This document shows, in pieces, positions 43,122 through 51,192 of a stretch of 64,000 bases of DNA. The stretch spans positions 1 to 64,000 of the forward strand of contig NZ_FYDJ01000023.1 in the NCBI RefSeq assembly GCF_900187425.1. The letters run 5' to 3'. The notes beneath the pieces were generated by a model. It worked only from the letters and a program-made list of their open reading frames with translations. It was not told the origin of the DNA and made no database searches. The position numbers were made by a program, and so were the translations under genes. Position 1 is the stretch's first letter. Each line of letters begins with the position of its first letter. The DNA is from Pseudomonas sp. Irchel s3h14. GTDB lineage: Bacteria; Pseudomonadota; Gammaproteobacteria; Pseudomonadales; Pseudomonadaceae.

Positions 43122-44480
43122 ATGCTGTTTTTCAGAGGGTTAAAACCAGCCGCGTGCTGGTTGTTTTTTTTAGTCGGTACCTTGGGCTTTGCTCAATGGG
43201 GGAGCGCGTCGCAATTGGCGGCGACCGATTCCAAAGGATCGGTTGCTGGCCTAAGGATCGAGCTGGATGCTCAAGAGTTGAAATGGATTGCCGAGCATTC
43301 AAAAGTCATCGTCGCATCGGTGCAATATCCGCTGTACCTGTTCAAGAATGAGCACGGCCAATGGAGCGGCTTGAACAATGATCTGCTCAGCCGCATCAGC
43401 GCAATGACGGGATTGCAGTTTGTTCACGAAGAATCGTTTTCCACCGATCAGTTGCTCGGGCGACTGGAAAGTGGCGCAGCGGACTTGAGCACGACGCTGG
43501 CGATGAATGACGAACGCAAGACGTTTCTGGATTTCAGTCATGCGTTCGGTGGCGCTGGCTGGGTGTTTGTCGGGCGGGCCGGGGCGCCAGAGGTGCAATC
43601 CCTGGAGCAGCTGTCGGGAAGGGTTCTGGTGTTGCCGACCCGGCATGCGCTGGAGGCCACGATTCGCCGCGACTATCCGGACATCGACCTGCGCTCGGTT
43701 AAAACCTATGCGGAGGCACGGGCGCTGGTCGAGAGCGGTGAGGCCTATGCCACCATCGAAAACGAAACCGGAGCACAACTCTATCCGTCCAGGCAGCTCA
43801 AGGTCGGGTATACGGTGGAGGGCAAATGGGAGGCGGACCACCTGGCCGTACGCAAGGGTCAGCCTCAGCTGTCGAGCATCCTCAACAAGGCGCTTGAAGC
43901 GCTTGATCCTGCCGAATTGCGCGCCATTCGCCTGAAATGGCTCAATGGGATTGCCCCGGTCAAGGTGCCCGGCGCCTGGCAACGACTCGCCGAGTGGGGC
44001 TGCTGGGGTATGTTTATCGTCAGTCTGTTCGGCCTGTTGTCCCTGCTCTGGAACCGACGGCTCACGGTATTGATCCAGCAACGCCTGGATGCCGAGAAGA
44101 GTCTGAGTGATCAGCTTGCCTTCCAGCATGCGTTGATGGACGCCATGCCCGATCCGATGTTTGTTCGTGATCTGGAAGGGCGCTTGATCATGTGCAACAA
44201 AAGTTATGAGGAGGGCTTGTCGACCCGTTTCGACCAGGTTCAGGGACGACAGCTGATTGAACTGGACGTCTTGCCCAAAGAGACCGCCGAACTGCTGCAT
44301 GCAGAGTTCATGGCCCAGCTCGGTACGCGCAAGACGCGCTTCAGTGAGCGTCAATTGATGTTCAACAACGGCATCAGGCATGTCTATCAGTGGACGGTGC
44401 CTTTTTACAGTGCCGACGGACAATTGCGTGGCCTGCTGGGAGGATGGATCGATATTGGCAAGCGTAAGCAGCAGGCGTGA
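43122..44480 (+). CDS. BvgS-like sensor fragment: periplasmic binding domain, TM helix, PAS domain, no kinase
   Basis: A 452-residue protein. A signal peptide or anchor (ACWLFFLVGTLGFAQWGSAS) is followed by a solute-binding domain of the SBP_bac_3/Venus-flytrap type at about 50-280 (IVASVQYPLYLFKNEHGQWS, LESGAADLSTTLAMNDERKT), a transmembrane helix (GCWGMFIVSLFGLLSLLWNR), and a PAS domain (LAFQHALMDAMPDPMFVRDL) ending GLLGGWIDIGKRKQQA. In BvgS-type hybrid kinases the histidine kinase begins right after this point; here the gene stops. AAGGAAGTGGCA precedes the chosen ATG. It may signal through another protein or be a decayed kinase. Confidence 0.82.
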   Translation: MLFFRGLKPAACWLFFLVGTLGFAQWGSASQLAATDSKGSVAGLRIELDAQELKWIAEHSKVIVASVQYPLYLFKNEHGQWSGLNNDLLSRISAMTGLQFVHEESFSTDQLLGRLESGAADLSTTLAMNDERKTFLDFSHAFGGAGWVFVGRAGAPEVQSLEQLSGRVLVLPTRHALEATIRRDYPDIDLRSVKTYAEARALVESGEAYATIENETGAQLYPSRQLKVGYTVEGKWEADHLAVRKGQPQLSSILNKALEALDPAELRAIRLKWLNGIAPVKVPGAWQRLAEWGCWGMFIVSLFGLLSLLWNRRLTVLIQQRLDAEKSLSDQLAFQHALMDAMPDPMFVRDLEGRLIMCNKSYEEGLSTRFDQVQGRQLIELDVLPKETAELLHAEFMAQLGTRKTRFSERQLMFNNGIRHVYQWTVPFYSADGQLRGLLGGWIDIGKRKQQA

Positions 44481-44642
44481 GGCGGCTGTTTTTTCCCTGT
44501 CATCTTGGCCGTGCATGCTCTATTGACCCGCGGCGCAGGTTCACCAGCAGTCGGTATCCAGAACTTTCTTCTCGAGCCAGTGGTCATTTACTGTAGGTAC
44601 GCCCCAGGCACTTTGTTTTCGGACTAATGAGTGGTGATCGAG

Positions 44643-44930
44643 ATGGAAAGTATCAGTCTATTGCTCGGTGAAGCTCTGAGCCCGTATCAGGTAACGTTGA
44701 CCCCGTCGGGGACCCATGGCGAATGCCTGGTGACACTGAAAAATGCGACCGGCGCTATCGTGGTCGAGCGGGCGTTCAATCAGGCCCAGTTGACCAGCAA
44801 ACGTCTGCTGACGGATGTCGTCGACGGTTTGCATCGCGACGTGCTGATCGCCGAAGGTCGGCTGGAGCCCTGCGTCATCGCGGCGTTACGTAATGCTGCT
44901 CAGGATAAAATCCTGGCCAACCGAAATTGA
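44643..44930 (+). CDS. DUF3509 family protein
   Basis: A 95-residue cytoplasmic protein of a Pseudomonas family of unknown function: LLLGEALSPYQVTLTPSGTH, ECLVTLKNATGAIVVERAFN, TSKRLLTDVVDGLHRDVLIA. A GTG at 44631 in frame is an alternative start. No partner is obvious; a hairpin with a T tract lies 120 bp downstream. Confidence 0.8.
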   Translation: MESISLLLGEALSPYQVTLTPSGTHGECLVTLKNATGAIVVERAFNQAQLTSKRLLTDVVDGLHRDVLIAEGRLEPCVIAALRNAAQDKILANRN

Positions 44931-45049
44931 ATTGTTTTTTGTGGGAACCTTCCTGCGCTTAGGTCAGTCAGACCATGTAACAGCAGGATCAAGCATTGTG
45001 CTCCGGTGCTTGTAGATTGCTGTTACTGGTCTTTATGTAGGCCACGTTT

Positions 45050-45088
45050 AACCCCGAGTCGTCTCCCCACTTCTCGGGGTTTCTTTTT
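45050..45088 (+). terminator. Rho-independent terminator after the DUF3509 gene
   Basis: AACCCCGAG (45050-45058) pairs with CTCGGGGTT (45073-45081), followed by TCTTTTT. It is 120 bp after the DUF3509 stop, so it could instead end a short unannotated RNA made from 44931-45088. Confidence 0.8.
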
Positions 45089-45100
45089 GCCTGCGATTTT

Positions 45101-45964
45101 TCATTGCTCGGCCTGCTGTATGAAAAATGCCCGGCTGGCCTCCAGGTAGTCGCTGCGACTTTCGGGGTCCAGCCAGGCGGCGTATGCCTCGCTCAAATGA
45201 TCGTGGGGCAGGGTGCGCAGCAGTTGGTTGATCTCGATGATCGCCTGCCGGCCCTGGGGGGTGTCGGTACAGCCGATGTAACCGGACAGGTATTTGCCCG
45301 TGCCGCTAATCGGGTAGAACTGCAATTCATCCTCCGCGATCCCTTGCTGCTGGGCCTGGTAGCGGATCTCCGAGCGGTACCCCAACAGCATCCGCAAGCG
45401 CCCGAGGCGTTGCATTTGCAACAGGCTGCCCAAGGCATCGTTACCGTAATGGAGGGTCAGTGAGTTGGCTGGCGCTTGTTTGAGCAGCGCGTCGAGATAT
45501 TCGCCGTAGTTGCGCTCGGCAATAATGCCCAGTTTCTCGCGGCCACTGGCGAGCAGGGCCGCCAGGTCCACTTCGCCGTCCTTGATAAAGGGCGCCAGCA
45601 CCTCCCGATCAACGCGGCGCACGGCCAGGCCATTACTCATGGCCCGAAAGACCGGGATGGAAAACGCGATCCAGCCATCGCGCTCCTTGCTCCAGTTCAG
45701 CGCTGCATCGCACGTGAGGGATGGCTCGTGGAGCATTTGCAAGCCACGAGCGCGATTGACTCGCATCAGGGAGTGTTCATATTGCGGCATGCGGGCGATC
45801 AGCAGCGGCAACAGTTGATCGATGACGCCCTGGCCCTTTTTCGATCCTTCGAAAATCATCAGCGGTGGAAGGTCGCGCAATAACCAGACCAGGGTTTCCT
45901 TCGGTTGCGCCAACGTTGGCTGAGCCTGGCCGGCGAGCAACAGGAAAAACGCGAACGCGCACAC
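45101..45964 (-). CDS. Exported solute-binding-like protein (TIGR02285-type)
   Basis: A 287-residue periplasmic protein with a signal peptide (CAFAFFLLLAGQAQPTLAQ) and a Venus-flytrap fold of the amino-acid-binding class: LVWLLRDLPPLMIFEGSKKG, GLQMLHEPSLTCDAALNWSK, REKLGIIAERNYGEYLDALL. It lacks transporter partners, as TIGR02285 proteins usually do. I choose GTG at 45964, preceded by GGTGGACGAGCA, because the longer frame to 46096 overlaps the CoA-transferase gene and has no signal peptide at its start. Role unknown. Confidence 0.78.
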   Translation of the reverse strand: MCAFAFFLLLAGQAQPTLAQPKETLVWLLRDLPPLMIFEGSKKGQGVIDQLLPLLIARMPQYEHSLMRVNRARGLQMLHEPSLTCDAALNWSKERDGWIAFSIPVFRAMSNGLAVRRVDREVLAPFIKDGEVDLAALLASGREKLGIIAERNYGEYLDALLKQAPANSLTLHYGNDALGSLLQMQRLGRLRMLLGYRSEIRYQAQQQGIAEDELQFYPISGTGKYLSGYIGCTDTPQGRQAIIEINQLLRTLPHDHLSEAYAAWLDPESRSDYLEASRAFFIQQAEQ

Positions 45965-46022
45965 TGCTCGTCCACCGCGGGTCAGGCAGTGGTTGATGGG
46001 CCGCGCAAGCAGTCGCCTCAGC

Positions 46023-47222
46023 TTAGATGGCCCCGTCTTCACGCAGCTTTGCGATCTGTTCCTTGTTGTAACCAAGATCGTTGAGTACCTGCGCATTGTG
46101 TTCGCCCAACTGCGGCCCGACCCATTCCGAAGTGCCGGGTGTATCAGAGAGTTTCGGCACGATTCCCGGCATCTTGAAATCTTTGCCGTCCGGCAACTTG
46201 GCCTTCAGGAACATTTCCCGGGCCAGGTACTGTGGATCACTGAACATGTCTTGCGCACTGAAGATCCGGCTGGCCGGTACGTCGGCCTGATTCAACTGCT
46301 CGATGATGGTGTCCAGCGGCAGCGAGTTGACCCAGCGATCAATCACCCCATAAATCTCGTCGCGACGGCTATCGCGTCCGTCGTTGCTCGCCAACGCAGG
46401 GTCATTGGCCAGGTCCTCGCGACCAATGATCAGCATGAAGCGCTTGAAGATCGCGTCGCCATTGGCGCCGATCTGCACATGTTTGCCGTCGGCACTGGTG
46501 TGGATCGAGGAGGGCGTGATGCCCGGCATGATGTTGCCGGTGCGTTCGCGGATGAAGCCGAACACGTCGAACTCGGGGACCATGCTTTCCATCATGGCGA
46601 AGATCGCTTCATACAGCGCCACATCCACCACTTGGCCGAGGCCACCGTTAACCTCGCGATGACGCAAAGCCATCAGCGCACCGATCACGCCCCAGAGCGC
46701 GGCAATCGAGTCACCGATGGAAATACCGGTGCGCACCGGTGGCCGATCTTCGAAACCCGTGATGTAGCGCAAACCGCCCATGGATTCACCGACGGCACCA
46801 AAGCCTGGCTGATCCTTCATCGGCCCGGTCTGACCGAAACCCGAGAGACGCACCATCACCAGTTTCGGGTTCAGTGCGTGCAAGACTTCCCAGCCAAGAC
46901 CGAGTTTTTCCAACACGCCCGGGCGAAAATTCTCGATCAGAATGTCCGCTTCGCTGAGCAGTTTTTTCAGGATCGCCAGGCCGTCGGGGTGTTTGAGGTT
47001 CAGGGTCAGGGATTTTTTGTTGCGCGCCTGGACGAACCACCACAGCGAGGTGCCTTCATACAGTTTTCGCCATTTGCGCAACGGATCGCCGCCATCGGGG
47101 GACTCGATTTTGATCACCTCGGCACCGAACTCGCCGCAAATGCGCGAGGCAAACGGCCCGGCGATCAGTGTCCCCAATTCAATGACTTTCAGACCTGAGA
47201 GCGGTTTTCCGGTGAGCGGCAT
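46023..47222 (-). CDS. CaiB/BaiF family CoA-transferase
   Basis: A 399-residue class III CoA-transferase. LSGLKVIELGTLIAGPFASR, FGAEVIKIESPDGGDPLRKW, ILIENFRPGVLEKLGLGWEV, LVMVRLSGFGQTGPMKDQPG (with the Asp/Gly turn typical of the family) and ALYEAIFAMMES are diagnostic. It transfers CoA between carboxylic acids; the acid pair is not evident. The start at 47222 (MPLTGKPLSG) matches the family; upstream open frame is spacer. Confidence 0.93.
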   Translation of the reverse strand: MPLTGKPLSGLKVIELGTLIAGPFASRICGEFGAEVIKIESPDGGDPLRKWRKLYEGTSLWWFVQARNKKSLTLNLKHPDGLAILKKLLSEADILIENFRPGVLEKLGLGWEVLHALNPKLVMVRLSGFGQTGPMKDQPGFGAVGESMGGLRYITGFEDRPPVRTGISIGDSIAALWGVIGALMALRHREVNGGLGQVVDVALYEAIFAMMESMVPEFDVFGFIRERTGNIMPGITPSSIHTSADGKHVQIGANGDAIFKRFMLIIGREDLANDPALASNDGRDSRRDEIYGVIDRWVNSLPLDTIIEQLNQADVPASRIFSAQDMFSDPQYLAREMFLKAKLPDGKDFKMPGIVPKLSDTPGTSEWVGPQLGEHNAQVLNDLGYNKEQIAKLREDGAI

Positions 47223-47369
47223 GCTGGATCCTGTAGGACAAAGGTTGAGCGGATACAGGGTTTTAACATAGCCGAACGTCAGACGACCAAGGTTGATCGC
47301 CTTCAATTCGTGGATTGCCTACCGCATCGGTTAGACTTGCCGCCTTTCCCCGTATCAAGAAGCCCGTTC

Positions 47370-47912
47370 ATGGCCCAGCCGTCCACGACCTACAAGTTTG
47401 AACTGAACCTTACCGACCTCGATCGCAGCGTGTACGAGAGCGTGAAGCAGACCATCGCCCGTCACCCTTCGGAGACCGAAGAGCGCATGACCGTGCGGCT
47501 GCTGGCCTACGCCTTCTGGTACAACGAGCAGTTGTCGTTCGGTCGCGGTCTGTCAGACGTGGACGAACCAGCCCTGTGGGAAAAGAGCCTGGACGACCGT
47601 GTCCTGCACTGGATCGAAGTCGGCCAGCCAGACGCCGACCGCCTGACGTGGTGCTCGCGTCGCACCGAACGCACCAGTCTGCTGGCCTACGGCAGCCTGC
47701 GCGTCTGGGAGACCAAAGTGATCCCGGCGATCAAGAACCTGAAAAACGTGCATATCGCTGCTGTTCCGCAGGAAGTGCTGGAAACCCTGGCCAAAGACAT
47801 GCCCCGGGTTATCAAGTGGGATGTGATGATCAGCGAAGGGACGATTTTCGTCACCGACGACCGTGGTCAGCACGAAGTCCAATTGCAGTGGCTGAGCGGC
47901 GAGCGCGGCTGA
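47370..47912 (+). CDS. yaeQ: YaeQ family protein
   Basis: A 180-residue protein with the YaeQ signature (STTYKFELNLTDLDRSVYES, ERMTVRLLAYAFWYNEQLSF, GQPDADRLTWCSRRTERTSL, GTIFVTDDRGQHEVQLQWLS). The fold is related to PD-(D/E)XK nucleases; function is unsettled, with an old report of compensating for RfaH loss in enterics. It lies 66 bp upstream of recJ on the same strand. Confidence 0.93.
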   Translation: MAQPSTTYKFELNLTDLDRSVYESVKQTIARHPSETEERMTVRLLAYAFWYNEQLSFGRGLSDVDEPALWEKSLDDRVLHWIEVGQPDADRLTWCSRRTERTSLLAYGSLRVWETKVIPAIKNLKNVHIAAVPQEVLETLAKDMPRVIKWDVMISEGTIFVTDDRGQHEVQLQWLSGERG

Positions 47913-47978
47913 TTATTCGCTGCTGGTCCGCGTTACCCGTTTTTATCCTACGTATTCAAGAGAAGCACCTGTCACCCC

Positions 47979-49688
47979 ATGCGCATCGAACCTCGCCTGT
48001 TGCCCGACACCCTGCCATTCCTCGGTGATCTGCCGCCGCTGCTGACCCGTCTGTACGCGGCGCGGGGCGTGCTGTCCGAGGCTGAACTGGACAAGAGCCT
48101 GGCGCGGCTGATTCCGTACCAGCAACTCAAAGGCATCGATGCCGCGGTGGATTTGCTGGTGACGGCACTGGAGCAGCGTCAGCGGATTCTGATCGTCGGT
48201 GACTTCGACGCCGATGGCGCGACGGCCAGTACCGTGGGCATGTTGGGTTTGCGCCTGCTGGGCGCGGCGCACGTCGACTATTTGGTGCCGAACCGATTCG
48301 AGTACGGCTACGGCCTGACGCCGGAAATCGTTGAAGTGGCGCTGACCCGTACACCACAGTTGCTGATCACTGTGGACAACGGTATCTCCAGCGTTGAAGG
48401 CGTGGCGGCGGCGAAAAAGGCCGGGCTCCAGGTGCTGGTCACCGACCACCACTTGCCCGGTGACGAGCTGCCGTTGGCCGATGCCATCGTCAATCCCAAT
48501 CAGCCAGGTTGCGAGTTTCCGAGCAAGGCGCTGGCCGGCGTCGGGGTGATTTTCTATGTGCTGATGGCCCTGCGTGCGCGTTTGCGCAGCCTCGGCTGGT
48601 ACGAGAGCAAGCCGCAGCCGAACATCGGCGAGTTGCTGGACCTTGTGGCCCTGGGCAGCGTCGCCGACGTGGTACCGCTGGATGCCAACAACCGGATTCT
48701 GGTGCACCAAGGCCTGGAGCGGATTCGCGCCGGGCGCGCGCGGCCGGGGATCAAGGCGATCCTCGAAGTCGCCAAACGTGACCACACGCGCATCACCTCT
48801 ACCGACCTGGGTTTCATTGTTGGCCCGCGCCTGAACGCGGCGGGGCGTCTGGATGACATGAGCCTGGGCATCGAATGCCTGCTCACCGAAGACGCTGGTC
48901 TGGCGCGTGAAATGGCCGCTCAACTCGACGGCATGAACCAGGACCGCAAATCCATTGAGCAGGGCATGCAGCGTGAAGCACTGGCTCAACTGAAGGATTT
49001 GCCGGTCGAGTCGATGCCGTTCGGCTTGTGCCTGTTCGATCCCGAGTGGCACCAGGGTGTCATCGGAATCCTCGCATCGCGTATGAAAGAACGCTATTTC
49101 CGTCCGACCATTGCCTTTGCCGATGCCGGCGATGGCTTGCTCAAGGGCTCGGGGCGTTCGGTTCAGGGGTTTCATATTCGCGACGCGTTGAGCGTGGTAG
49201 CGGCGCAGCATCCGAACCTGATCAGCAAATACGGCGGCCATGCGATGGCCGCTGGTTTGACGCTGCCGGAAGCGAATTTTCCGTTGTTCGCCGAAGCCTT
49301 TGATGCGGAAGTGCGTAGGCAATTACGCGAAGAAGACCTGACCGGGCGATTGCTGTCGGACGGCACGTTGGCGGTCGAGGAATTCCACCTGGAACTGGCC
49401 CGAGCCCTGCGTCATGCCGGACCTTGGGGGCAACATTTTCCGGAGCCGCTGTTCCACGGCGTGTTCCAGTTGGTCGAGCAGCGGGTGGTCGGCGAGCGGC
49501 ACCTCAAAGTGGTGCTGAAGAGTGAGTGTGGTTCGGTAAAACTGGATGGCATTGCCTTCGGAATCGACCGCGACATCTGGCCGAATCCGACCATCAAGTG
49601 GGTGGAATTGGCCTACAAACTCGACCTCAACGAGTTTCGTGGCAACGAGACGGTGCAGTTGATGATTGCCCATATCGAACCGCGATAG
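47979..49688 (+). CDS. recJ: Single-stranded-DNA-specific exonuclease RecJ
   Basis: A 569-residue 5'-3' exonuclease for RecF-pathway recombination and mismatch repair. It contains the DHH phosphoesterase motifs VGDFDADGATAST, LITVDNGISS, LVTDHHLPGDELP and NPNQPGCEFPSKALAGVGV, and the DHHA1 part SKYGGHAMAAGLTLPEANFP with its GGHxxAAG motif. Full length, all motifs intact. Confidence 0.97.
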   Translation: MRIEPRLLPDTLPFLGDLPPLLTRLYAARGVLSEAELDKSLARLIPYQQLKGIDAAVDLLVTALEQRQRILIVGDFDADGATASTVGMLGLRLLGAAHVDYLVPNRFEYGYGLTPEIVEVALTRTPQLLITVDNGISSVEGVAAAKKAGLQVLVTDHHLPGDELPLADAIVNPNQPGCEFPSKALAGVGVIFYVLMALRARLRSLGWYESKPQPNIGELLDLVALGSVADVVPLDANNRILVHQGLERIRAGRARPGIKAILEVAKRDHTRITSTDLGFIVGPRLNAAGRLDDMSLGIECLLTEDAGLAREMAAQLDGMNQDRKSIEQGMQREALAQLKDLPVESMPFGLCLFDPEWHQGVIGILASRMKERYFRPTIAFADAGDGLLKGSGRSVQGFHIRDALSVVAAQHPNLISKYGGHAMAAGLTLPEANFPLFAEAFDAEVRRQLREEDLTGRLLSDGTLAVEEFHLELARALRHAGPWGQHFPEPLFHGVFQLVEQRVVGERHLKVVLKSECGSVKLDGIAFGIDRDIWPNPTIKWVELAYKLDLNEFRGNETVQLMIAHIEPR

Positions 49689-49875
49689 CGATCTCTTTGA
49701 GAGTGAACCCTCCCTCATCCCGCGATGTCGACTAGGCTCTAAGCACTGCTTGATTATCCTTGTGACGTCTTGTCGAATTTTTTGCCCGCGGGGGCGGGTG
49801 CTGCACCTTTTTCCTGTCACTCGTCGACTTTCAAACAGAACCCTGGAGCCTGCCCACTGATTCGAGAGGTGCCCC

Positions 49876-50982
49876 ATGAGTCTGCTGCTTGAACCCTATA
49901 CCCTTCGCCAATTGACCCTGCTCAACCGCATTGCGGTGTCGCCGATGTGCCAGTACTCCAGCGTCGATGGACTGGCCAATGACTGGCACCTGGTCCACCT
50001 TGGCAGCCGCGCTGTCGGCGGGGCCGGCCTGGTGTTTACCGAAGCCACGGCGGTGACCGCCGACGGACGCATCACCGCCGAGGACCTCGGCCTGTGGAAC
50101 GATGAACAGATCGAACCGTTGCAACGCATCACGCGCTTCATTGCGGCACAAGGCGCTGTGGCCGGCATTCAGTTGGCTCACGCCGGGCGTAAGGCCAGCA
50201 CCCATCGGCCGTGGATCGGTAAACATGGCAGCGTCAAACCCGAAGACGGTGGCTGGATCCCGGTGGGCCCATCGTCGATTGCTTTCGACCCGCAGCACAC
50301 ACATCCCAAGCAGCTTGATGAAAGCGAGATCGCTGAGGTCATTCAGGCCTTTGTCGCTTCGGCCAAGCGAGCACTGACCGCCGGTTTCAAAGTGGTGGAA
50401 ATACACGCCGCCCACGGTTACCTGTTGCATCAGTTTCTTTCGCCCCTGAGCAATCAGCGGCGCGATCAATATGGTGGTTCGTTCGAGAATCGCATCCGGC
50501 TGGTGCTGCAAGTCACCGAAGCGGTGCGTGCGGTGTGGCCGGAAGAGCTACCGCTGTTCGTGCGGGTGTCGGCCACCGATTGGGTGGAAGACGGCTGGAA
50601 CCCGGATGAAACCGTGGAGCTGGCGCGACGCCTCCACGCGTTGGGCGTAGACCTGATTGACGTCTCGTCGGGCGGTACTGCGGCCAACGCCGAGATTCCT
50701 ACAGGTCCCGGTTATCAGACCCGTTTCGCCGAACGTGTGCGCAAAGAGTCAGGTATTGCCACCGGCACGGTAGGAATGATCACTGAGCCGGCACAGGCCG
50801 AGCACATTCTGCGCACCTGCCAGGCTGACATCATCTTTCTCGCCCGTGAACTGCTGCGTGATCCGTACTGGCCGCTGCATGCCGATGATGACCTGGGTGG
50901 ACGCAAGGCCATCTGGCCGGCGCAGTATCAGCGTGCCACCCATCGTGAACAGCCTATTCATGAGTCGGATTTGCGCGACTGA
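49876..50982 (+). CDS. Old yellow enzyme, YqjM/xenobiotic reductase-like
   Basis: A 368-residue FMN-dependent ene-reductase using NAD(P)H to reduce activated C=C or nitro bonds. It has LLEPYTLRQLTLLNRIAVSP, MCQYSSVDGLANDWHLVHLG (the Cys of the thermophilic-like OYE class), the active-site IQLAHAGRKAS and EIHAAHGYLLHQFLSPLSNQ, and the FMN-phosphate region ADIIFLARELLRDPYW. Length and motifs resemble XenA of P. putida. GAGAGGTGCCCC precedes the start. Single-gene unit with its own terminator. Confidence 0.93.
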   Translation: MSLLLEPYTLRQLTLLNRIAVSPMCQYSSVDGLANDWHLVHLGSRAVGGAGLVFTEATAVTADGRITAEDLGLWNDEQIEPLQRITRFIAAQGAVAGIQLAHAGRKASTHRPWIGKHGSVKPEDGGWIPVGPSSIAFDPQHTHPKQLDESEIAEVIQAFVASAKRALTAGFKVVEIHAAHGYLLHQFLSPLSNQRRDQYGGSFENRIRLVLQVTEAVRAVWPEELPLFVRVSATDWVEDGWNPDETVELARRLHALGVDLIDVSSGGTAANAEIPTGPGYQTRFAERVRKESGIATGTVGMITEPAQAEHILRTCQADIIFLARELLRDPYWPLHADDDLGGRKAIWPAQYQRATHREQPIHESDLRD

Positions 50983-50999
50983 GTGATGCTGTAAAACCA

Positions 51000-51030
51000 A
51001 AAAGCCCCGGTCGAGTTGACCGGGGCTTTT
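51000..51030 (+). terminator. Terminator of the OYE gene
   Basis: AAAAGCCCCGGTC pairs with GACCGGGGCTTTT around GAGTT, directly after the stop codon. Confidence 0.95.
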
Positions 51031-51069
51031 GCGTTTTTGTGCCGGAATGTTGGTTGCCTGTTCCTCCGC

Positions 51070-51167
51070 CTTCGCGAGCAAGCTCAGCTCCTACAAGGGT
51101 AACGTGTCGAACACATCATTTTCGTTCGACACGATACCCTTGTAGGAGCTGAGCTTGCTCGCGATGG
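51070..51167. repeat. REPIN between the OYE gene and opgD
   Basis: CTTCGCGAGCAAGCTCAGCT and AGCTGAGCTTGCTCGCGATG are mirrored, with inner CTACAAGGGTA/TACCCTTGTAG and GTGTCGAACA-type pairing. It separates two convergent genes. Confidence 0.9.
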
Positions 51168-51192
51168 GGCCAGCCCAGACACCCAATTACTC

